DNA from: Hydrogenophaga sp.
GTDB lineage: Bacteria > Pseudomonadota > Gammaproteobacteria > Burkholderiales > Burkholderiaceae_C
Assembly: GCA_030684755.1 (NCBI GenBank)
Contig: JAUXXN010000453.1
Coordinates: 1-10,448 of the forward strand
Length of the DNA stretch: 10,448 nucleotides
Reading direction: 5' to 3'
Below the pieces are notes generated by a model that was not told where the DNA came from, made no database searches, and saw only the letters and a program-made list of their open reading frames with translations. Every line of letters begins with the position of its first letter. The stretch's first letter is position 1. This document shows positions 1 to 7,002 of the stretch, piece after piece. Position numbers and translations under genes: made by a program.

Positions 1-1
1 A

Positions 2-82
2 CACATCTTGCAAGAAGTCCGGTGCCAGTCCACAACACAGACCGCCGAGACAACGGCCACGCCAGAGGTCAGCCCACCATGA
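2..82 (+). CDS. 3' tail of an unidentified upstream gene (partial)
   Basis: An open frame enters from the left edge and ends at a TGA at 80-82, giving a 26-residue tail that begins HILQEVRCQS and ends in a Thr/Pro-rich stretch. The TGA overlaps the ATG of cobA at 79 in an ATGA arrangement, the usual sign of translationally coupled operon genes. About two thirds of its codons end in G or C. The frame in phase with cobA over the same bases uses rare codons such as AGA, so this frame is the better coding candidate. I do not recognise the protein. In related bacteria cobA commonly follows sulfate- or nitrite-assimilation genes, so one of those is a reasonable guess, but nothing in these 26 residues proves it. 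Confidence 0.4.
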   Translation, partial: HILQEVRCQSTTQTAETTATPEVSPP

Positions 83-903
83 ACATGCCCGCTACCGTCA
101 CCACATCCACCACCCAGTTCAACCCCGGCACCGTGACCCTCGTCGGTGCCGGCCCGGGCGACCCAGAACTGCTCACCATCAAAGCGGCCCGCGCCATTCG
201 CGCCGCCACCGTGCTGCTGGTGGACGACTTGGTCAGCGACGCGGTGCTGGAACACGCCTCTCCCAAAGCGCGCATCGTGCACGTGGGCAAACGCGGTGGC
301 TGCAAAAGCACGCCGCAAGCGTTTATTGAAAAACTCATGATCATTGCCGCCCGCGAAGGCGAAGTGGTGGTGCGCCTCAAAGGCGGCGACCCGTTCATTT
401 TTGGCCGAGGCGGCGAAGAGGTAGAACACCTGCGCGCAGCGGGCATTGAGGTGCAGGTGGTCAACGGCATCACCGCCGGACTGGCCGGTTTAACCTCGCT
501 GGGCGTGCCGCTTACGCACCGCGAACACGCCCACGGCGTGGTGTTCGTCACCGGCCACGCCAAGCCTGGCGACAGCGGCACCGACTGGCAAGCCCTGGCC
601 GCCACCGCCCGCGACGCCAAGCTCACGCTCGTGATTTACATGGGCGTATCCAGCGCCGCACACATACAAAACGAACTACTGACCGGTCTGCCCGCCAGCA
701 CACCGCTGGTCATCATCCAGCACGCCAGCCTGCCGCAGCAGCGCCACGCCGTGACCACGCTGGGCGCGCTGCGAACCACCATCGAGCGCGAGCAGCTGGG
801 CAGCCCGGCCGTGATCGTGGTGGGCGACGTGGTGCGCGGCATCGCGGCGGTGGGTCAACCCGTGGCCAACACCTACACGCCGGGCGCGCGCTACCGGGCT
901 TGA
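79..903 (+). CDS. cobA: Uroporphyrinogen-III C-methyltransferase (SUMT)
   Basis: This enzyme methylates uroporphyrinogen III at C2 and C7 with S-adenosylmethionine to give precorrin-2, the branch point to sirohaem and cobalamin; it is cytosolic. From the ATG at 79 it has 274 residues, the normal size of a stand-alone SUMT without the CysG dehydrogenase/chelatase part. Visible motifs are VGAGPGDPELLT (about 22-33), LKGGDPFIFGRGGEE (100-114), GITAGLAG (130-137) and PLTHRE near 145, which together build the tetrapyrrole methylase fold and its SAM pocket. A GTG at 22 would add 19 residues. I prefer 79 because AGAGG lies about 10 bases upstream, the ATG overlaps the stop of an upstream frame, and the extra residues are not family-like. 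Precorrin-2 oxidation and iron insertion must be encoded elsewhere. The likely role is sirohaem supply for sulfite or nitrite reductase. Confidence 0.93.
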   Translation: MNMPATVTTSTTQFNPGTVTLVGAGPGDPELLTIKAARAIRAATVLLVDDLVSDAVLEHASPKARIVHVGKRGGCKSTPQAFIEKLMIIAAREGEVVVRLKGGDPFIFGRGGEEVEHLRAAGIEVQVVNGITAGLAGLTSLGVPLTHREHAHGVVFVTGHAKPGDSGTDWQALAATARDAKLTLVIYMGVSSAAHIQNELLTGLPASTPLVIIQHASLPQQRHAVTTLGALRTTIEREQLGSPAVIVVGDVVRGIAAVGQPVANTYTPGARYRA

Positions 904-963
904 CCCGCTGCACCTGAGCGACCCCAAGATCCTGAAGCGGGCCGCCCGCATACACTGCGGCCC

Positions 964-2187
964 ATGGAAAATTTTGACGTTGTGATCGTGGGCGGCGGTG
1001 CCGCCGGGCTGTTTTGTGCGGGCGTGGCGGGCCAGCGCGGCCTGAAGGTGCTGGTGCTGGACCACAGCGACAAGGTGGCCGAAAAAATCCGCATCTCGGG
1101 CGGCGGGCGGGCCAACTTCACCAACCGCGACCTAGACCCCCACGCGCCCCACAAACACTTCATCAGCCAGAACCCCAATTTCTGCCGTTCCGCGCTGTCG
1201 CGCTACACCCCGGCAGACTTTGTGGCGCTCATGCAGCGCTACCAGGTGGCGTTTCATGAAAAGCACAAAGGCCAGCTGTTTTGCGACCGCTCCGCCGACG
1301 ACCTGATCCAAATGCTGCTGCGCGAGTGCGAAGCCGGTGGCGTTCAACGCTGGCAACCCTGCGGCGTACAAGCGCTGCGGGTGACTGGCGACGGCACCTA
1401 CCAGATCGACACCGAGCGCGGCACCCTGACCAGCCGGTCTGTGGTGATCGCCACCGGCGGTCTGTCCATTCCCAAGATTGGGGCCACCGACTTCGGCTAC
1501 CGTGTGGCCAAGCAGTTTGGCCTGCGCCTGGTTGAAACGCGCCCCGGGCTCGTGCCCCTCACCTTTGACAGCGAGGCCTGGTCGGCCTACGCCCCGCTGT
1601 CTGGCCTGTCGCTGCCGGTTCGCATCGAAACGGGCGACAAGAAAAACCGCATGGCGTTCACCGAAGACCTGTTGCTTACCCACCGAGGGCTCTCAGGCCC
1701 CGCCGTCCTGCAAATCTCCAGCTACTGGCGCGAAAACACGCCCATTCGCCTCAACTTGGCCCCCGAAACCGACCTGCACGCAGCCCTCGCGCGGGCCAAA
1801 GCCACGTCACGCAAGCTCATCGCCAACGAACTCGCCGCGCTGGTGCCCAGCCGCCTCGCCGACGCCTGGGTGGCGCAAGACGCTGACTGGCAACGCCCCG
1901 TGTGCGACGCCACCGACAAAGCGCTGACCCGCCTGTCGGAACGCCTCTCGCGCTGGGAACTCACCCCCACGGGAACCGAAGGCTACAAAAAAGCCGAAGT
2001 CACGCTCGGTGGCGTGGACACGCGCGACCTGTCTTCGCAAACCATGGAATCCAAACAACCGGGGCTGTATTTCATTGGCGAGGTGATGGACGTGACCGGC
2101 TGGCTCGGCGGCTACAACTTCCAATGGGCCTGGGCCAGTGCGCACGCCTGTGGACAGGCGCTGCCAGCACGGGGCTTGTCGGGTTGA
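964..2187 (+). CDS. NAD(P)/FAD-dependent oxidoreductase, BaiN/YhiN (HI0933-like) family
   Basis: A flavoprotein of 407 residues. The N-terminal dinucleotide-binding motif VGGGAAGL (9-16) opens a Rossmann FAD-binding domain. It is followed by the family signature SGGGRANFTNRD (45-56), the second FAD-contact segment VVIATGGLSIPKIGATDFG (160-178), and the C-terminal block beginning GLYFIGEVMDVTGWLGGYN (from 367) that closes the FAD site. These are typical of the HI0933/YhiN group. A few members (BaiN) reduce bile-acid intermediates, but most, including YhiN of E. coli, have no proven substrate, so the reaction here is unknown. The start follows cobA by 60 bases without a good Shine-Dalgarno sequence. 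With no terminator visible between them it may be read through from cobA. No functional link to cobA is evident. Confidence 0.9.
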   Translation: MENFDVVIVGGGAAGLFCAGVAGQRGLKVLVLDHSDKVAEKIRISGGGRANFTNRDLDPHAPHKHFISQNPNFCRSALSRYTPADFVALMQRYQVAFHEKHKGQLFCDRSADDLIQMLLRECEAGGVQRWQPCGVQALRVTGDGTYQIDTERGTLTSRSVVIATGGLSIPKIGATDFGYRVAKQFGLRLVETRPGLVPLTFDSEAWSAYAPLSGLSLPVRIETGDKKNRMAFTEDLLLTHRGLSGPAVLQISSYWRENTPIRLNLAPETDLHAALARAKATSRKLIANELAALVPSRLADAWVAQDADWQRPVCDATDKALTRLSERLSRWELTPTGTEGYKKAEVTLGGVDTRDLSSQTMESKQPGLYFIGEVMDVTGWLGGYNFQWAWASAHACGQALPARGLSG

Positions 2188-2206
2188 CGCTCCTCAAAAC
2201 CCGGTA

Positions 2207-2234
2207 TTGAGTGCCTTTCGTATGGGGCTATAAT
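2207..2234 (+). promoter_or_regulatory. sigma-70-type promoter of rpsU
   Basis: A perfect -10 box TATAAT (2229-2234) lies 16 bases after the -35-like TTGAGT (2207-2212), which matches TTGACA in its first four bases. Transcription would start near 2241, giving an rpsU leader of about 120 nt. It is the clearest promoter in the window and suits a highly expressed ribosomal protein gene. The assignment is by eye; no start site has been mapped. Confidence 0.75.
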
Positions 2235-2240
2235 CCAGAG

Positions 2241-2360
2241 CTTTGTTGGCAACACCCCGTCGGCCCATACTAGTTAACAGGCGGGGAACTTTGCAGAAAT
2301 GACGGTCGGGCCCGATCTCCCGGTCATCCTCTTTTTGCGCAATCTGGAATCTCTTCTTCA
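2241..2360 (+). promoter_or_regulatory. Long structured 5' leader of rpsU
   Basis: The predicted leader has three possible hairpins. TGTT-GGC-AACA lies at 2244-2254. CCCCGTC (2255-2261) pairs with GGCGGGG (2280-2286), including one G-U pair. ATGAC plus CGGG (2299-2310, with a GGT bulge) pairs with CCCG plus GTCAT (2319-2327). The third is followed directly by CCTCTTTTTG, so it resembles a weak intrinsic terminator upstream of the start codon. The ribosome-binding site is poor: GGAA sits 11 bases before the ATG, within an otherwise pyrimidine-rich stretch. Control of bS21 synthesis by attenuation or by translation is possible, but this is inference from base pairing alone. Confidence 0.4.
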
Positions 2361-2573
2361 ATGACGACCATCCGTGTAAAAGACAACGAACCCTTCGACG
2401 TCGCTCTGCGCCGCTTCAAACGCACCATCGAAAAACTGGGCCTGCTCACCGACTTGCGCGCCCGCGAGTTTTACGAGAAGCCCACAGCCGAGCGCAAGCG
2501 CAAGAAAGCAGCTGCCGTCAAGCGCAACTACAAGCGCATCCGCGCCATGCAGTTGCCCAAAAAGCTGTACTGA
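2361..2573 (+). CDS. rpsU: Small ribosomal subunit protein bS21
   Basis: Encodes a 70-residue basic protein of the 30S subunit, located on the platform near the 3' end of 16S rRNA, where it helps mRNA selection during initiation. The sequence is full length and typical: an N-terminal strand with [17 protein letters not shown] (5-21), [18 protein letters not shown] (24-41), and an Arg/Lys-rich helical C-terminus ending PKKLY. It has its own promoter upstream and a strong intrinsic terminator downstream, so it can be transcribed alone. A GatB/YqeY-domain gene follows, a partner often found beside rpsU, but dnaG and rpoD, which complete the classical macromolecular-synthesis operon, are absent here. 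Confidence 0.97.
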   Translation: MTTIRVKDNEPFDVALRRFKRTIEKLGLLTDLRAREFYEKPTAERKRKKAAAVKRNYKRIRAMQLPKKLY

Positions 2574-2611
2574 TACCGCTGTGCTGACCGGGACAACCCG
2601 GCAGCCACAAC

Positions 2612-2650
2612 AAAAGCCCGCCAGAGGACGCTCGTGCGGGCTTTTTTGTT
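2612..2650 (+). terminator. Intrinsic terminator after rpsU
   Basis: A perfect 10-bp stem is formed by AAAAGCCCGC (2612-2621) and GCGGGCTTTT (2636-2645) around a 14-nt loop. The T-rich tract continues through 2653 with a single G at 2648. This is a textbook rho-independent terminator placed 38 bases after the rpsU stop. The downstream YqeY-domain gene therefore depends on read-through or on a promoter that I cannot identify. Confidence 0.92.
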
Positions 2651-2692
2651 TTTCACCATCTCTCTTCATCCACCGCACACCGGAGCCCTGCC

Positions 2693-3154
2693 ATGAGCCT
2701 CAAAGAACGCATCACCGAAGACATGAAAGCCGCCATGCGCGCCAAAGACAGCGAGCGCCTGGGCACCATCCGCCTGCTGACGGCGGCCATGAAGCAAAAA
2801 GAAGTGGACGAGCGGGTGGAGCTGACCGACGCATTGGTGGTGGGCATCGTGGACAAGCTGATCAAGCAACGCAAAGACAGCATTGAGGCCTTCACCAAGG
2901 CCGACCGCATGGACCTAGCAGACAAGGAAAGTGCAGAGATGAAGGTGTTGCAAGCCTATTTGCCTACACGCCTGTCGGCCGAAGAAGTATTGGCCGAAGT
3001 CCGGGCCATCGTGGCCACACTCAGCGCCGATCTGGGCCGCCCCGCAGGCCCAGGCGACATGGGGAAGGTGATGGGCGCTGTCAAGTCCCAGCTGGCGGGC
3101 AAAGCCGACATGGGCGCCGTATCGGCCGCCGTCAAGACCGCGCTGGCGGGCTGA
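2693..3154 (+). CDS. GatB/YqeY domain-containing protein
   Basis: A cytosolic, mostly helical protein of 153 residues, close to the usual 147-150 of stand-alone YqeY proteins. The N-terminal half (MSLKERITEDMKAAMRAKD, then LGTIRLLTAAMKQKEVDER) and the middle part with LKVLQ-like MKVLQAYLPTRLSAEE (about 83-98) are characteristic. The C-terminal segment with GDMGKVMGAVKSQLAGKADM (about 122-141) corresponds to the tail domain shared with the GatB/GatE amidotransferase subunits, which binds tRNA there. The function of free YqeY is not settled; a tRNA-related role is assumed from the shared domain. The start is well supported by GGAG seven bases upstream of the ATG. It lies after the rpsU terminator. 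Confidence 0.93.
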   Translation: MSLKERITEDMKAAMRAKDSERLGTIRLLTAAMKQKEVDERVELTDALVVGIVDKLIKQRKDSIEAFTKADRMDLADKESAEMKVLQAYLPTRLSAEEVLAEVRAIVATLSADLGRPAGPGDMGKVMGAVKSQLAGKADMGAVSAAVKTALAG

Positions 3155-3255
3155 AGCACGGGGCTGCAGCAAGACCGCAAACCCGTTCTCAGGGAAGACC
3201 CCCTAGCGCATACAGCGCTCATTTCCTACATTGGCGCCACCACAACAAGGTGCCC

Positions 3256-4470
3256 ATGATGAAACGCAAGTTATTTCAGCTTCCCCTTTTGCTTCCCTTG
3301 CTGCTGATGGGTTGGCTGGCTGGGGCGCAGCCAGCCACCGCTCAGGCGGTTCAACCCGTGAAGATTGGTGTCATCGGTCCCTTCACGGGCCCCTCGTCCG
3401 ATTTCGGTCAACCCATGCTGCACGGCATTGAGTTGGCTGTCCAAGAAATCAACGCCGTTGGCGGCTACCTGGGTCGACCGTTGACCCTGGTGGTCAAAGA
3501 CGACCAAGGCAACCCCGATGTAGGCTTGCAAGGTTCGCAAGCGCTTGTCGAAGAAGGCGTGATCGCCACGATTGGTTTTTGCAACACCGGCGTGGCCATG
3601 AAGTCGCTTGAGGTGTTTCAGAAAGCCCAATCGCCGCTGATCGTGCCTTGTGCCACCGGCACGCCCATCACCTCGCAGTTCCCTGGGCCGCAGAGCTACG
3701 TTTTCAGAACCTCGGCGCGCGACGCCATCCAGGCCCCGTTTGTGGTGGAAGACCTCGTCAAGCGCGGCTGGACCAAGGTTGCCATCTTTGCCGACCAGAC
3801 CGGCTATGGCGAAGCGGGCCTGAAGGACGTGCAAGCGGCTTTGGCCCAGCAAAAGCTGGAACCGGTGTACGTGGCGCGCTTTGCCCTCGGCGTGAAAGAC
3901 CTGCGAGAACCGCTCAAGGCTGCGCGGGAAGCGGGCGCCAATGTGGTGTTCAGTTACACCGTTGGCCCTGAAAACGCAGTGATCGCGAATGGTCGACGGG
4001 ATTTGGGCTGGGCGGTGCCGCAAGTGGGTGCCTGGCCGTTGTCGTTTCCGTTTTTTATCAACGGTGCCAAGCAAGCGGCTGAGGGCGCGATGATGGCGCA
4101 AACCTTCATTGCCGAACCCAGCAACGAACGTCGAGCCGCCTTCCTCAGCGCCTACGCCCGTAAATACCAAAAGCGCATCGCCGTGCCCATGGCCGCTGCG
4201 CAAAGCTACGACAGCACCTATTTGCTGGCCTACGCGCTGTTCGGCATCCGCAACGGCCAATTCAACGGCCCAGCGGTGAAAGCCGCGCTGGAGAACATAC
4301 CGCGCGTCTATTACGGCATTGTGGCCACCTACGAACGCCCGTTCAGCCTGGACGACAAAGACGCCATCAGCCAAAACATGCTGGTGATGGGCAAGGTGAA
4401 CAACGGTTTGGTGACCTTTGCTTACCCCGAAGACGCCAAGCGCAATTTGTTTGTGCAGCGCAAGCGGTAA
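3256..4470 (+). CDS. ABC transporter substrate-binding protein, branched-chain amino acid type
   Basis: A periplasmic type I solute-binding protein of 404 residues (Peripla_BP_6, LivJ/LivK-like). The signal peptide has a basic start (MMKRK), a Leu-rich core (about 8-22) and a probable cleavage site after AQA near residue 31. The mature part begins with KIGVIGPFTGPSSDFG, typical of the first lobe. Other family segments are NAVGGYLGRPLTLVVKDDQG (66-85), TGVAMKSLEVFQKAQSPLIV (111-130) and VAIFADQTGYGEAGL (175-189). The ligand cannot be read from sequence: relatives bind branched-chain amino acids, amides, aromatic acids or other small organics. AAGGTG lies just upstream, so the ATG at 3256 or 3259 is likely; a GTG at 3250 is less so. 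No permease or ATPase gene is nearby. Confidence 0.9.
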   Translation: MMKRKLFQLPLLLPLLLMGWLAGAQPATAQAVQPVKIGVIGPFTGPSSDFGQPMLHGIELAVQEINAVGGYLGRPLTLVVKDDQGNPDVGLQGSQALVEEGVIATIGFCNTGVAMKSLEVFQKAQSPLIVPCATGTPITSQFPGPQSYVFRTSARDAIQAPFVVEDLVKRGWTKVAIFADQTGYGEAGLKDVQAALAQQKLEPVYVARFALGVKDLREPLKAAREAGANVVFSYTVGPENAVIANGRRDLGWAVPQVGAWPLSFPFFINGAKQAAEGAMMAQTFIAEPSNERRAAFLSAYARKYQKRIAVPMAAAQSYDSTYLLAYALFGIRNGQFNGPAVKAALENIPRVYYGIVATYERPFSLDDKDAISQNMLVMGKVNNGLVTFAYPEDAKRNLFVQRKR

Positions 4471-4517
4471 TCGGTAATCGGGTACAGGGGATAAGCCCCA
4501 TGGGGGTGCTGTGCGCT

Positions 4518-5402
4518 TCAGGCCAGAATCAGCACCGTACCCCACACCGCCAACGCTGCGCCCCACCAAGCGCCCATGGCCGGGCGGCGGCGGTACACCA
4601 GCCATAACAGCGGCAAAATCAAAATCGGGGTGACCGAAGACAGCACGGCCACCAGGCCCGCCTGCCCCAGGTGCATGGCTTTCAGAATCAGCGTCATGCC
4701 CAACGCCATGGCCACGGCAGCGCTTAAAAACGTCAACCCTGCATCGGTCCAGCGCACAGGCGCCTGCGCGCGGGCGCCGCGCCACAGCAACCACAACACG
4801 CCGTGGGCTGCCAGCGCCAGCGTCATGCGCACGGCAGACGCCGCCACCGCGTCAATACCGGTGCTCATGAGCGGTTTGAGCATGAGCGTGGCCACCGACT
4901 GGCACAGCGCCGCCAGCAAGCCCAACGCCACACCGACCACCAAGCGCCCGCGCGTTTGCTCCCAGTGGTGCGCCTCGTCGTTGCGTTTGCCCCACACAAT
5001 GGCCAACATCACGCCCGCCACCAGCATCACACTGCCCAACAGCGCCCAGCCCCACAGCACCTCGCCCAGCCAAACCCAAGCCAGCACACCCGAAAACAGC
5101 GCGTGACAGGCAAACAACACACCCGAGCGCCGTGGGCCCAGCCGGTTCATGCAGGCAAACAGAGCGGTGTCGCCAATAAAAATGCCAATCAGGCCCGAAA
5201 GCGCCAACAAGCCCATGGCCGATGCGTCTAGGCTGCGCCAGCCACCGCCATAAAGCGCCAGCGCCCACAACAGCAGCGACGCAAACAGCATGCGCCAGCG
5301 GCTGAACGCGAACGCGCCCAAGCGCTGTGCAGGCGGTGCCGAAAACAAGCTGGATATGGCCCAGCAGGCCGCTGCCAGCAGGGCCAGGGCCTCGGGTCGC
5401 AT
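4518..5402 (-). CDS. EamA (DMT superfamily) membrane transporter
   Basis: An inner-membrane protein of 294 residues with about ten hydrophobic segments arranged as two EamA repeats (about 1-138 and 154-294), joined by a short polar linker containing KRNDEAHHWEQTRGR. The first repeat contains GDTALFACMNRLGPRRSG (77-94) and ends its fourth helix with WLGEVL (111-116), a recurrent EamA signature. The matching area in repeat two is LGQAGLVAVLSSVTPILILP (245-264). Family members export amino acids, metabolites or drugs, and the substrate cannot be inferred. The gene starts 22 bases after the pmbA stop on the same strand, so the two are probably co-transcribed, although no good ribosome-binding site is visible. 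It converges on the substrate-binding protein gene. Confidence 0.9.
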   Translation of the reverse strand: MRPEALALLAAACWAISSLFSAPPAQRLGAFAFSRWRMLFASLLLWALALYGGGWRSLDASAMGLLALSGLIGIFIGDTALFACMNRLGPRRSGVLFACHALFSGVLAWVWLGEVLWGWALLGSVMLVAGVMLAIVWGKRNDEAHHWEQTRGRLVVGVALGLLAALCQSVATLMLKPLMSTGIDAVAASAVRMTLALAAHGVLWLLWRGARAQAPVRWTDAGLTFLSAAVAMALGMTLILKAMHLGQAGLVAVLSSVTPILILPLLWLVYRRRPAMGAWWGAALAVWGTVLILA

Positions 5403-5424
5403 GGTTTAGGGACCGTGGCTGGGT

Positions 5425-6891
5425 TCAGCTGCCGGCAATTTTCATGCGGTTGACGAGGATCGAGCCCACGGTTTTGGCGCCGTAGTTGTAGGCGTCAGCA
5501 CCCACCGCTTCGATGCCTTTGAACATGTCTTTGAGGTTGCCGGCGATGGTGATTTCATGCGCCGGATAGGCGATTTCACCGTTTTCCACCCAGTAGCCCG
5601 ACGCGCCACGGGAATAGTCCCCGGTCACGTAGTTCACGCCCTGCCCCATCAGCTCGGTCACCAACAGACCACGTCCCAGCTTCTGGATCATGGCTTTCAG
5701 GTCGTCGCCGGGTTGGGTGAGGCGGCTGGTGAGCGTGAGGTTGTGCGAACCGCCCGCGTTGCCGGTGGTGCGCATGCCGAGCTTGCGCGCCGAGTAGGTG
5801 GACAAAAAGTAGCCCTGCACCCGTCCGCCCACCAGCACTTTGCGCGCCTGTGTGCGCACGCCCTCATCGTCAAACGGCGAGCTGCCTTTGCCATTGATGA
5901 TGTGCGGGTCTTCCAGGATGTCGAGGTGCTTGGACAGCACGCGCTTGCCCAGGCTTTCGCCCAGAAACGTGGTTTTGCGGTACAGCGCACCGCCGCTGGT
6001 GGCTTGCACATAGGCGCCCAGCAGGCCGGCAGCCAGAGGCGATTCAAACAACACCGGGCATTCTGTGGTGGCGATCTTGCGGCCGTTCAGGCGGGCCAGC
6101 GTGCGTTCAGCGGCGTAGCGGCCAATGGCTTGCGGGCTGGCCAGTTCTTCTGGCGAGCGCATCGAGCTGTACCAAAAATCGCGCTGCATGTTGGCGCCCT
6201 TGCCGGCAATGGGCGCCACCGACCGGCTGTGGCGCGAGCTGGCGTAGCCGCCGCTGAAAATGCCGGGCACCCCGCGTTCGCCACCCCGCATGTGCGCGCT
6301 GAAGAAGTGCGACTGCTGGGCCGACACGCCCGCGCCTTCACTGTTGTTGATCTTTTTGCTGGTGGCAAAAGCCGCCGCTTCACACGCCAGGGCGATATGG
6401 GCCGCTTCTTCAGAGTTGATGGCCCAGGGGTGAAACAGGTCCAGGTCGGGATAGGTGTCGGCCACATCTGCGGCATCGGGCAGACCCGCCACCGGGTCTT
6501 CGGCGGTGAAGCGCGCAATGTCAAACGCCGCCTGCACCGTTTGTCGGATCGCGTCGGGGGAAAAGTCGGACGTGGATGCATTGCCCCGCTTCTGGCCCAG
6601 GTACACCGTCACGCCCAGCGACTTGTCGCGGTTGCGCTCCACATTTTCAAGCTCGCCCTTGCGCACGGAAACGCTGAGCCCCGCGCCCTCAGACACTTCG
6701 GCCGCCGCATCAGCAGCGCCCAAATGCTTGGCATGGACCAGCGCAAGGTCCACCAGTTCTTCAAACTGGCTGCGGGCGTATTGAAAGCCGACAAGCGGCT
6801 TGTGCCTGGGGTCGGGCGTTGCGGCCGGGCTGTTGGAGGGTGTGGATGGGGTCGCGCGAGCGCGTGCCGGAGTGTTCGGTGCTTTTTTCAT
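5425..6891 (-). CDS. pmbA: Metalloprotease-associated subunit TldE/PmbA
   Basis: PmbA (TldE) pairs with TldD to form a cytosolic heterodimeric protease that trims small peptides, such as microcin B17 precursor and CcdA antitoxin in E. coli. The TldD subunit carries the metal-binding HExxxH; as expected, none is seen here. At 488 residues it is longer than the roughly 450 of E. coli, through an N-terminal Pro/Thr/Ala-rich stretch of about 34 residues. Strong family matches are GELENVERNRDKSLGVTVY (79-97), the YRKTTFLGESLGKR region, GRGLLVTELMGQGV (about 405-418), GDYSRGASGYWVENGEI (422-438) and the C-terminal MKIAGS. No alternative downstream start was found and no Shine-Dalgarno is seen before this ATG. 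No tldD gene is in the window. It is divergent from darP, an order also found in E. coli. Confidence 0.94.
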   Translation of the reverse strand: MKKAPNTPARARATPSTPSNSPAATPDPRHKPLVGFQYARSQFEELVDLALVHAKHLGAADAAAEVSEGAGLSVSVRKGELENVERNRDKSLGVTVYLGQKRGNASTSDFSPDAIRQTVQAAFDIARFTAEDPVAGLPDAADVADTYPDLDLFHPWAINSEEAAHIALACEAAAFATSKKINNSEGAGVSAQQSHFFSAHMRGGERGVPGIFSGGYASSRHSRSVAPIAGKGANMQRDFWYSSMRSPEELASPQAIGRYAAERTLARLNGRKIATTECPVLFESPLAAGLLGAYVQATSGGALYRKTTFLGESLGKRVLSKHLDILEDPHIINGKGSSPFDDEGVRTQARKVLVGGRVQGYFLSTYSARKLGMRTTGNAGGSHNLTLTSRLTQPGDDLKAMIQKLGRGLLVTELMGQGVNYVTGDYSRGASGYWVENGEIAYPAHEITIAGNLKDMFKGIEAVGADAYNYGAKTVGSILVNRMKIAGS

Positions 6892-6959
6892 GTCGGCGGC
6901 TATGATACTTGCCGCCCCCTACCGGCTGCTGCGCGTTCCGCAGAAGCCTCATTCAGTTG

Positions 6960-6983
6960 GGGTCAGCGCTCTCCGCCTGACCC
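6960..6983. promoter_or_regulatory. Inverted repeat in the pmbA-darP divergent intergenic region
   Basis: GGGTCAG (6960-6966) and CTGACCC (6977-6983) form a perfect 7-bp inverted repeat around 10 bases, ending 11 bases before the darP Shine-Dalgarno AGGAA. It could be a protein-binding operator serving the divergent pair or a hairpin in the darP leader. No convincing -35/-10 pair is visible in the 111-bp intergenic region. Confidence 0.25.
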
Positions 6984-7002
6984 ACCAAGCACCCAGGAAT
7001 TC

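Noticed and set aside
3205..3219. AGCGC-ATACA-GCGCT inverted repeat upstream of the binding protein gene
   Set aside because: A 5-bp inverted repeat is expected by chance in GC-rich sequence, and no promoter boxes are aligned with it.
4487..4506. GGGG-ATAAG-CCCC and CCCC-AT-GGGG between the convergent binding protein and EamA genes, as a terminator
   Set aside because: The stems are only four pairs, mutually exclusive, and no T-run follows on either strand.
3271..4794. A 507-codon minus-strand frame across the binding protein gene and the end of the EamA gene
   Set aside because: Its His/Gly/Arg-rich translation is typical of an antisense shadow, and both overlapped genes are clear family members.
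6901..6906. TATGAT (plus) / ATCATA (minus) as a -10 box in the pmbA-darP spacer
   Set aside because: No acceptable -35 element lies at the right spacing on either strand.
5557..7002. A 482-codon open frame antisense to pmbA, continuous with darP
   Set aside because: It mirrors the codon pattern of pmbA on the other strand, a common effect in GC-rich genes. Its translation resembles no family, and darP has its own start and ribosome-binding site at 7003.
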